Source: Acidimicrobiia bacterium
Lineage (GTDB): Bacteria > Actinomycetota > Acidimicrobiia > IMCC26256 > PALSA-555
Assembly (NCBI GenBank): GCA_017853455.1
Contig: JAFMJM010000065.1
Location: forward strand, 1-11,123
Reading direction: 5' to 3'
Length of the DNA stretch: 11,123 nucleotides
Position 1 is the stretch's first letter, and every line of letters starts with the position of its first letter. The position numbers and the translations under genes are program-made. Positions 1 to 5,362 of the stretch are shown here, in pieces. Below the pieces are notes generated by a model. It had not been told where the DNA came from. It did not search any database and saw only the letters and a list, made by a program, of their open reading frames with translations.

Positions 1-1
1 C

Positions 2-583
2 TTCCCGCGGTCGAGCACGGCCTTCCCCGGACCGCCCACCGCCGACGACATCGACGAGCAGGCCCGCGACGTCGGGTTCCTGATCGACACCTTCGTGCCG
101 ACGGCGGTGGGTGCGGCGACGACCGCGCCGACGGGCCCGTGGACCGGGCACGTCGCCCCCGGCCCGGCGGGCGCGGTCGGCCAGTCCGACGGCGGCAACA
201 CCGTCGCCCGGGCCGGCGGCAACTCGTGCTGCCGGTCGGCGCGCGTGGGGGCCGTGGTGTCGCTCGCCGGCGACGAGGGCCGCAGCGGCGGCACCTGGGG
301 GGTGGAGGGACAGGCGCCGCTGCTGCTGCTCAACGGCACCGCCGACGGCATCAACCCGTGGTCGTTCAGCCAGCGGCTCTACGACGACTCCCGGCCGCCC
401 AAGCTCCTCGTCGCGATCGACGGCGGTGGGCACCTCGAGCCGTTCACGAGCGGCCCGCAGCGCCCCGCGGTCGTGGCGCTCTCCGCCGCCTTCCTCCACG
501 GGTACCTCGGGCAGCCGGTGGCGCTGGCCGACGTGGTTCCCCTGGCGAGTCGGGACGGGCTGTCGGTCGCGGCGTCCTCCTGA
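2..583 (+). CDS. Alpha/beta-hydrolase (dienelactone hydrolase/chlorophyllase-like), 3' part only
   Basis: This is the C-terminal part (about 193 residues, stop TGA at 581-583) of an alpha/beta-hydrolase; the start lies upstream of the window. The reading frame is open from base 2. A nucleophile elbow GQSDGG carries the likely catalytic serine at visible residue 62. A strand-loop LLLLNGTADG supplies the likely acid (Asp115), and GGGHLEPF supplies the histidine (144), so the Ser-Asp-His triad is complete and in the usual order. The preceding DEQARDVGFLID resembles the region before the elbow in chlorophyllase, PAF-acetylhydrolase and dienelactone-hydrolase-like esterases. Substrate and cell location cannot be told, because the N-terminus and any signal peptide are missing. 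The next gene starts 57 bases later and probably has its own promoter. Confidence 0.82.
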   Translation, partial: FPRSSTAFPGPPTADDIDEQARDVGFLIDTFVPTAVGAATTAPTGPWTGHVAPGPAGAVGQSDGGNTVARAGGNSCCRSARVGAVVSLAGDEGRSGGTWGVEGQAPLLLLNGTADGINPWSFSQRLYDDSRPPKLLVAIDGGGHLEPFTSGPQRPAVVALSAAFLHGYLGQPVALADVVPLASRDGLSVAASS

Positions 584-627
584 CCGACGACCCCCCGACC
601 GCCGGCCCGACGCGGACCGGTCACCGG

Positions 628-633
628 TAGCCT
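628..633 (+). promoter_or_regulatory. Candidate -10 element of a leaderless hemQ promoter
   Basis: TAGCCT matches the actinobacterial TANNNT -10 pattern and ends 7 bases before the hemQ ATG, so transcription would begin at or next to the start codon. No Shine-Dalgarno sequence is visible before that ATG, which fits a leaderless message. Two copies of ACCGGT (616-621 and 623-628) lie directly upstream. The short motif could occur by chance. Confidence 0.45.
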
Positions 634-640
634 CCGGGCG

Positions 641-1423
641 ATGGAACCGGTCGAAGCGTCCTCGGGCTGGGGGGTCCTGCACCTCTTCTACTCGGTCGAT
701 CCGGCGGCGGCCGCCGCCGATCCCGGTGCGGGGGCCCGGATCCGGGCGGCGATCGACGCCTGCACCGCCGACGGCACCCACCAGGTGCTGACGTTCGCGG
801 TGCTCGGCCACAAGGCCGATCTCGGCGTGCTGGCGCTCGGTCCCGATCTGGCCCGCCTCCAGACGCTGCAGCGCGCCTTGGCTGCGCCGCCGTTGCGCGC
901 CACCTGGTCGTACGTGTCGCTCACCGAGGGCTCCGAGTACACGAGCACCGACGACGACGAGCGCGCCCGGCTCGCCGCCGAGGAGGGGGTCACCGACCCG
1001 GCCGAGGTCGAGCAGCGCCTGGCCGTCTGGCGGGACCGCATGGCGCACTACCGCGAGAACCGGGTGCATCCGCGGCTTCCGCTCAAGCGGACGATCTGCT
1101 TCTACCCGATGTCGAAGCGCCGGGTCGGCGACGACAACTGGTACTCACTGCCCTTCGCGGAGCGCAAGGCGTTCATGGCCGGGCACGCCCGCGTCGGGCG
1201 TGGCTACGCCGGTCGGGTGCTCCAGCTCATCACCGGCTCGACCGGGCTCGACGACTGGGAGTGGGGGGTGACCCTGCTCGCCGATGACCCGGCGGCACTC
1301 AAGGAGATCGTCTACGAGATGCGCTTCGACGAGGTCTCTGCGCGCTTCGCCGAGTTCGGACCGTTCGTGACCGGGCTGGTGGCCGAGCCGGCCGAGACCC
1401 TGGCCGCCGTCGGCCTGTCGTGA
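641..1423 (+). CDS. hemQ: Coproheme decarboxylase HemQ/ChdC (chlorite-dismutase family)
   Basis: The 260-residue protein belongs to the chlorite-dismutase superfamily, in the heme-synthesis branch. HemQ/ChdC uses H2O2 to decarboxylate coproheme III to heme b, the last step of the coproporphyrin-dependent pathway, in the cytoplasm. Family blocks are clear: FYPMSKRR (154-161) with the redox-active Tyr155, NWY at 166-168, MAGHARVGR with the proximal heme ligand His182, ITGSTGLDDWEWGV (197-210), and YEMRFDE near the C-terminus. Gln195 lies 13 residues after His182, the spacing of the distal Gln in Firmicutes HemQ. Length is near that of bacterial ChdC proteins. The ATG has no clear ribosome binding site, consistent with a leaderless transcript. 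The next gene starts inside the stop codon (GTGA overlap), so the two are probably co-translated. Confidence in family and function is high. Confidence 0.93.
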   Translation: MEPVEASSGWGVLHLFYSVDPAAAAADPGAGARIRAAIDACTADGTHQVLTFAVLGHKADLGVLALGPDLARLQTLQRALAAPPLRATWSYVSLTEGSEYTSTDDDERARLAAEEGVTDPAEVEQRLAVWRDRMAHYRENRVHPRLPLKRTICFYPMSKRRVGDDNWYSLPFAERKAFMAGHARVGRGYAGRVLQLITGSTGLDDWEWGVTLLADDPAALKEIVYEMRFDEVSARFAEFGPFVTGLVAEPAETLAAVGLS

Positions 1424-1902
1424 CCCTGCCCGCCGATCCGGCGGCGCGCCTCGCCGCCATCGGCGCCGAGATCGCCGACCGGGTCGGGGCGGTCCTGCCC
1501 GCATGGATCGAAGGTCAGGTGCGCCTGATCGCCGATGCCTGGGGGCGCTGTCCCGACGCCGTGCGCGCCGATCTCGACGCCCGCACGGCGGTGACCGCAC
1601 CGGCCGCGGGCGCCCGGATCGCCGACGAGCTGCGGGACTTCGCCGCCCGCCCCGCCGCCGAGCAGACCACCACGCCCCTCCAGATCGTGCGCGGTGCGGT
1701 CGCCGACGTCACGGGCCTGCTCGCCGCGGCCGGGATCCCGCCGGTCGAACGGGACGACTTCGCCGAGCGGGCGTTCCCCGACGACGCCTACGGCTGCGTG
1801 CCGGCGTCGCTGGCCGATCTCGGCGACGAGGACCTCGGCCCGTTGCTGTTGGCCTGGGGGATGGCCAAGGTCAGCGTGCTCCGACCCGCAGCCGACGCCT
1901 GA
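1420..1902 (+). CDS. Small soluble protein of unknown function coupled to hemQ
   Basis: I do not recognise this 160-residue protein. It starts with GTG at 1420, overlapping the hemQ stop by four bases, which suggests translational coupling and perhaps a related role. It is rich in Ala, Asp and Arg, looks mostly helical, and shows no signal peptide, membrane segment or cysteine-rich metal site. The N-terminal third (RLAAIGAEIADRVGAVLPAW) is an amphipathic helix. The C-terminus carries a motif-like stretch, DDAYGCVPASLADLGDEDLG, followed by a hydrophobic helix. GC content and third-position bias match the neighbours, and the frame is intact between two clear genes, supporting a real gene. Its last 32 bases overlap the 3' end of the convergent antiporter gene. 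A link with heme metabolism is only inferred from position. Confidence 0.75.
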   Translation: MTLPADPAARLAAIGAEIADRVGAVLPAWIEGQVRLIADAWGRCPDAVRADLDARTAVTAPAAGARIADELRDFAARPAAEQTTTPLQIVRGAVADVTGLLAAAGIPPVERDDFAERAFPDDAYGCVPASLADLGDEDLGPLLLAWGMAKVSVLRPAADA

Positions 1903-4594
1903 CGGCACCGAACCGCCCCGGCGTCTCGCGGTCCCGGAGCGGCCCGGAGGCGATGGCCTCCCGGACCACCTGGCGGGTCTCCGCGTCGAGCTTGGCGCCG
2001 TCGGTGCGGGTCACCTCGAATCGGTCGAGCACGCGGCCGTCGACCGTGCGGATCTCGGCGGTGTGCACCGTCACTCCCGACACCCAGAAGGCGGTCGTGA
2101 CCGTGTGCACGACGCCCGGGCGGTCGGGGCCCGTGACCTCGCAGCGCGTATGCCACGGTGACGCGTCGTCGTCGAAGGTGACGTCGAGTTCGGGTGCCGG
2201 TTCGGCGTCGGGGGCGTTGCGCAGCGAGGCCGAGATCACCGCCGGCAACTCGTCGGGGTCGCCGATGAACGCCCGGAACGGCCCCGGTGTGCGCAACTCG
2301 AACGACTCGAGGGCGCTCCCGTCGGGCCAGGTGGCAGCGGTGGCGCGCACGATCTCGGCCCCCCGGTTCGCGAGCATCGCGGTCACCGACGCGAGCAGAC
2401 CCGACAGGTCGAGCGACGCCACCTCGAGCATCCCGTGGCCGGTCCCGAACTCGTCGAGCAGGACCCGGACCTCGCCCCGGCGCAGCGGCGGATCGAACAT
2501 CGACGCATGCCGGGCGACCACCTCGGCCGAATGGTTGAGCACGTACACCCGCGGCGCCCGGCGCACCTTCTCCGCCTGTGTCCGCGACGTCGTGAGCGCC
2601 ACCGCCGCCGTCTGGCGCTCCTCCAGGAGCGACCGGGCCCCGCGTCCGGTGAGGTCGGTCCGGCCGAGCACCCGCAGCACGTCGCCGACGAGCTGGTCGA
2701 GCCGGGTCCGCTCCGCCGGCTCGAGTCCACCCATCGCCAACGACAGGAGGTAGAGGCTCCGGGCCCGTTCGGGGGTCTCGAGGTGCGCAGCGAGGCCCAG
2801 CACCGGCTCCTCGTCGAGCCCGTCGAGCCGACCGACGGCCGAGCGCATCAGGTTGCGGTCCTCGATCAGCTCGATGAGTGCCGCCTCGGACTTGAAGCCG
2901 ATGCGGAGCCGGTCGGCGAGGCGGCGGGCCAGATCGACCGGATCGCCGGCACCGGTCACCGACAGGACCAGCGCGGCCAGCATCGGCTGCTCGGGGTAGC
3001 GGAGCCGCTCGGAGACCGTGGCGACGACGGGCTCCTCGGCGACGAGCCGCTGCAGCTCCTCGACCAGGTCGAAGCGCAGGATCTGGGCGGGGTCGAGCAC
3101 GAACGGGTCGCGCCGACGTCGACGCACGACCTCGGCCACCTCGGGCAGGGCGCGCTCGAGCACGTCGGCGACGTCGAGGAACCGCCACGAACGCTCCGAG
3201 CCGTTGCGCAGCAGGGTCAGCAGTCGGCTCGTGGCCCGGCTGTCCCAGGTCGACGCTCCGAGGTCGACGGTCCCGAGCCAGTCGAGCAGACGGTCGGACG
3301 GCGGCGCCTGGTGCACCAGCCGGGCGGCGTCGAGGGCGACGACCAGTGCCTCGTCGGTTCCGGGCTCGGCCACGAGCTCGACCGTCTCGCCGACCTGGAG
3401 CCACCCGCCGACGGGCTCCGGGACCGACGTCACCGCCGGTCGGCGCCGATCGAGCACCCGGATGCGGATCCGGAGGAGGGGCGGGGCGACGAGGGTGGTG
3501 ATGAGCACCACGGCCACGAGGGCCGCGTAGAGCTCGGGGCTGAGCACCCCCTCGGCCAGGCCGATGCTGGCGAAGATCAATCCGACCTCGCCGCGGGGCA
3601 GCATGCCGAGGCCCACCATCAGGCGGTCGCCCATGTTGCCGAGCAGACCGAGTCCGGCCACGAGCTTGCCGATCGAGGCGACCACGACGAGGCAGGCGAT
3701 CAGGGCGAGCACGGTGGGGTCGCCGAGTCCGCCGAGGTCCGCGTGGATGCCGATCTGGAGGAAGAACACCGGGATGAAGAGGTGTCCGACCGGGGCGAGC
3801 TCGCGGCGGATCCGGGGAGCCGACGCCGAGCCGCTCAGGGCGACCCCGGCGGCGAACGCACCGACGATGGGAGCCAACTTGGCGGCGTCCGCGAGCGTCG
3901 CGAAGGCGAGGGTGAACGCCAGGGCCAGGGCGACGAAGGTCCCCGCCGAGACGGCGTGGTCGTCGACGAACTGGAAGAGACGGGGACCGAACTTCGACCC
4001 GAGCACCACCGCGACCACGAGGAAGGCGAGGGCGACGACGACGATCTGGACCACGTCGACGACGTCGATGCTCCCGAGGGTGACGATGCGGACCACGATG
4101 GTGAGGAGCACGAGGCCGAGCACGTCGTCGGCGACGGCGGCCCCGAGGACGGCCCGCGCCTCGAGCCGGGTCAGGGCTCCGAGATCGCTGAACACCCGGG
4201 CGGTGATCCCCACACTGGTGGCCGCCAGTGCGGTCCCGAGGAACAGCGCCGTGTTGCTCGACTCGCCGAACGCCAGCCCGACGCCGATGCCGAGGCCCAC
4301 CGGGACGACGACGCCGATCACCGCGATCGTGAGCGACGAGCGTCCGACCGACCGCAGCTCCTTGACGCTCAGCTCCAGTCCGACCTCGAGGAGGAGGAGG
4401 ATCACCCCGAGTTCGCCGAGCACCTCGATCACGGCGTTGGAGTCGATCAACCCGAACACCGCCGGGCCGATCACGATGCCGGCGAGGATCTCACCGATCA
4501 CGGCCGGGATGCCGATCCGCTCGGCGATCTCGGCGGCGAGCTTCGCGGCGAGCAGGACGACGACGATGTCGAGCAGGATCTCGGTGACGTTCAT
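1871..4594 (-). CDS. CPA2 cation/proton antiporter fused to a GlnD-like (pseudo-HD + 2 ACT) sensor
   Basis: The 907-residue protein has two halves. Residues 1-385 are a CPA2 Na+(K+)/H+ antiporter membrane domain with about 12-13 hydrophobic segments. It carries the ion-site pair Asp156-Asp157 (GAAVADDVLG), Lys310 in a late helix (ASIGKLVAG) and the family block MLPRGEVGLIFASIG (331-345). DD plus Lys is the NapA-like arrangement rather than that of KefB/C. Residues about 395-907 resemble GlnD without its nucleotidyltransferase domain. They comprise a GlnD-like pre-HD and HD segment (395-640) lacking the metal ligands, a linker VYVLNHSAEVVARHA (683-697) like that before the ACT domains of GlnD, ACT1 (about 720-795) and ACT2 (about 815-885). 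No KTN/RCK or USP domain, the usual CPA2 tails, is present. The ATG at 4594 overlaps the regulator's stop (ATGA) and follows GGAGGG (4606-4601, minus strand) by six bases. Transport of Na+, K+ or NH4+ out against H+ is inferred, with control by glutamine through the ACT domains. The cation is unknown. Confidence 0.92.
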   Translation of the reverse strand: MNVTEILLDIVVVLLAAKLAAEIAERIGIPAVIGEILAGIVIGPAVFGLIDSNAVIEVLGELGVILLLLEVGLELSVKELRSVGRSSLTIAVIGVVVPVGLGIGVGLAFGESSNTALFLGTALAATSVGITARVFSDLGALTRLEARAVLGAAVADDVLGLVLLTIVVRIVTLGSIDVVDVVQIVVVALAFLVVAVVLGSKFGPRLFQFVDDHAVSAGTFVALALAFTLAFATLADAAKLAPIVGAFAAGVALSGSASAPRIRRELAPVGHLFIPVFFLQIGIHADLGGLGDPTVLALIACLVVVASIGKLVAGLGLLGNMGDRLMVGLGMLPRGEVGLIFASIGLAEGVLSPELYAALVAVVLITTLVAPPLLRIRIRVLDRRRPAVTSVPEPVGGWLQVGETVELVAEPGTDEALVVALDAARLVHQAPPSDRLLDWLGTVDLGASTWDSRATSRLLTLLRNGSERSWRFLDVADVLERALPEVAEVVRRRRRDPFVLDPAQILRFDLVEELQRLVAEEPVVATVSERLRYPEQPMLAALVLSVTGAGDPVDLARRLADRLRIGFKSEAALIELIEDRNLMRSAVGRLDGLDEEPVLGLAAHLETPERARSLYLLSLAMGGLEPAERTRLDQLVGDVLRVLGRTDLTGRGARSLLEERQTAAVALTTSRTQAEKVRRAPRVYVLNHSAEVVARHASMFDPPLRRGEVRVLLDEFGTGHGMLEVASLDLSGLLASVTAMLANRGAEIVRATAATWPDGSALESFELRTPGPFRAFIGDPDELPAVISASLRNAPDAEPAPELDVTFDDDASPWHTRCEVTGPDRPGVVHTVTTAFWVSGVTVHTAEIRTVDGRVLDRFEVTRTDGAKLDAETRQVVREAIASGPLRDRETPGRFGAVRRRLRVGAR

Positions 4595-5115
4595 CGCCCG
4601 CCCTCCGCAGGGTGGTCCGTCGGGTCGGATGCGGGCGTCGTCCGGTGCAGGAGGTAACCCCGTCGGTGGACGGTCCGGACGTCGAGACCGGTCCCCTCGA
4701 GCAGACGCCGCAGCTTGGCCATGTGGACGTCGAGCACGTTTCGCCCGCTCGGGGCGCCGTCGGGCCAGGCCCGACGGTTGAGGGAGTCCCGCCCGACCAC
4801 GGAGTCCATCCGCTCGAGCAGCGCCCCGATCAGGCGGCTCTGGATCGGGGGGAGCACCACGAGGTCGTCCCCGACGCGCAGGACGCCGTCCTCGAGCGAG
4901 AGCCCGGACTCGGCCCGGGCCGCACGGGCCCGGAGGATCTCGAGTCGGATGCGGAGTTCGTCGTCGTCGGGCGGGCCCCGGAGCCAGTCCTCGAGGGCGT
5001 CCGGGACCACCGGCGGCGTCCCGTCCTCGACGATGAGGAGGCGGGGCTCCCGGGCATCCCGGAGTCGTTCGAGCCGTTCTGCCTCGGCGGGCCAGTGCAC
5101 CAGTGCGACGTCCAC
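4591..5115 (-). CDS. Winged-helix (OmpR/GlnR-type) transcription regulator with shortened pseudo-receiver
   Basis: With the GTG at 5115 the protein has 174 residues. Residues 76-157 form an OmpR/PhoB-type winged helix: LPPIQSRLIGALLERM, then VVGRDSLNRRAWPDG, the recognition helix NVLDVHMAKLRRLL (126-139) and the wing TVHRRGYLL (148-156). The N-terminal 65 or so residues (including PRLLIVEDG and DALEDWLRGP) are too short for a normal receiver and lack a recognisable phosphorylation pattern, so it is unlikely to be a classical response regulator. GlnR, the actinobacterial nitrogen regulator, is also an atypical OmpR-type protein, but it has a full-length receiver-like domain. The GTG was preferred over an ATG at 5214 because the longer version adds unstructured residues and would run through the operator repeats. 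A TANNNT box lies six bases before the GTG. The stop overlaps the antiporter start, so it probably controls the antiporter and perhaps the divergent ammonium genes. Confidence 0.85.
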   Translation of the reverse strand: MDVALVHWPAEAERLERLRDAREPRLLIVEDGTPPVVPDALEDWLRGPPDDDELRIRLEILRARAARAESGLSLEDGVLRVGDDLVVLPPIQSRLIGALLERMDSVVGRDSLNRRAWPDGAPSGRNVLDVHMAKLRRLLEGTGLDVRTVHRRGYLLHRTTPASDPTDHPAEGGR

Positions 5116-5121
5116 GCCCCG

Positions 5122-5127
5122 ACGGTA
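5122..5127 (-). promoter_or_regulatory. Candidate -10 element for the regulator-antiporter operon
   Basis: On the minus strand TACCGT fits TANNNT and is followed by six bases and the GTG at 5115, giving a leaderless or nearly leaderless message. It begins 10 bases after the last half-site of the 11-bp repeat array at 5175-5138, so that array covers the expected -35 position, as an activator site would. The call rests on spacing and a short match. Confidence 0.45.
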
Positions 5128-5137
5128 CGAACCAGAT

Positions 5138-5175
5138 GTTTCGCATTCGTTTCCCGGTCGTGAACGGTCGGTGTG
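5138..5175 (-). promoter_or_regulatory. GlnR-like operator: four half-sites at 11-bp spacing, facing the regulator gene
   Basis: Read on the minus strand the site is CACAC-N6-TTCAC-N6-GAAAC-N6-GAAAC, four five-base half-sites each ending in AC and exactly 11 bases apart. Known actinobacterial GlnR boxes follow gTnAC-N6-GaAAC repeats, and OmpR-family proteins generally bind direct repeats of about this spacing. The site lies immediately upstream of the candidate -10 of the winged-helix regulator, so autoregulation or nitrogen control of the antiporter is likely. That the local regulator is the binding protein is inferred. Confidence 0.62.
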
Positions 5176-5209
5176 GTTCAGAACTCCGTCAGGACTCGGA
5201 CGTCGGCGG

Positions 5210-5236
5210 TTCACCGTTCGGAACCGGTCGTGAAAT
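5210..5236 (+). promoter_or_regulatory. GlnR-like operator facing amt1
   Basis: TTCAC-N6-GAACC-N6-GAAAT gives three half-sites at 11-bp spacing, in the same order as the minus-strand copy (TTCAC-N6-GAAAC-N6-GAAAC) but pointing the other way. The last half-site ends 10 bases before a possible -10 hexamer, TTCAAT, at 5247-5252. The match to the consensus is weaker than for the other two sites. The repeated geometry in a region between divergent genes makes a shared regulator plausible. Confidence 0.52.
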
Positions 5237-5246
5237 CGATCGGCCG

Positions 5247-5252
5247 TTCAAT
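5247..5252 (+). promoter_or_regulatory. Possible -10 element of amt1
   Basis: TTCAAT lies 10 bases after the operator-like repeats at 5210-5236, the same distance as in the two other repeat-promoter pairs of this window. It matches TANNNT only at the first and last positions, so the call depends on spacing. The amt1 leader would then be about 100 bases long and contain the hairpin at 5300-5319. Confidence 0.3.
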
Positions 5253-5299
5253 GACCCCGTCGGACGCGCCAACGGTGTCGCGGCGGCACCAGTGAACGA

Positions 5300-5319
5300 C
5301 GGCCGGCACTCGCCGGCCG
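5300..5319 (+). repeat. Perfect 8-bp inverted repeat in the amt1 leader
   Basis: CGGCCGGC and GCCGGCCG are perfect complements separated by ACTC, giving a very stable GC-only hairpin about 31 bases before the amt1 ribosome binding site. It has no U-run. It could be a leader structure or an attenuator-like element, or simply a product of high GC content. Confidence 0.4.
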
Positions 5320-5362
5320 CGGGGATGTCGGGACACAGGTCCCGGCGCACGGGAGGAGCAAC

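Noticed and set aside
616..628. Tandem ACCGGT pair as an operator
   Set aside because: Two six-base copies in DNA of this GC content are easily due to chance, and there is no further copy nearby.
111..791. Arg/Pro-rich plus-strand frames overlapping the hydrolase and hemQ
   Set aside because: They are off-frame shadows of the hydrolase, which keeps a full Ser-Asp-His triad in its own frame.
2435..4657. A 740-codon plus-strand open frame opposite the antiporter
   Set aside because: It is extremely rich in Glu, Asp, Arg, Gly and His with low complexity, typical of antisense frames in GC-rich DNA, while the minus strand encodes a clear antiporter with conserved motifs.
4594..5146. N-terminal extension of the antiporter frame up to 5146
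   Set aside because: The extra 184 residues are Arg/Pro/Gly-rich and lie opposite the reading of the regulator gene in another frame. The ATG at 4594 has a good ribosome binding site and begins directly at the first membrane helix.
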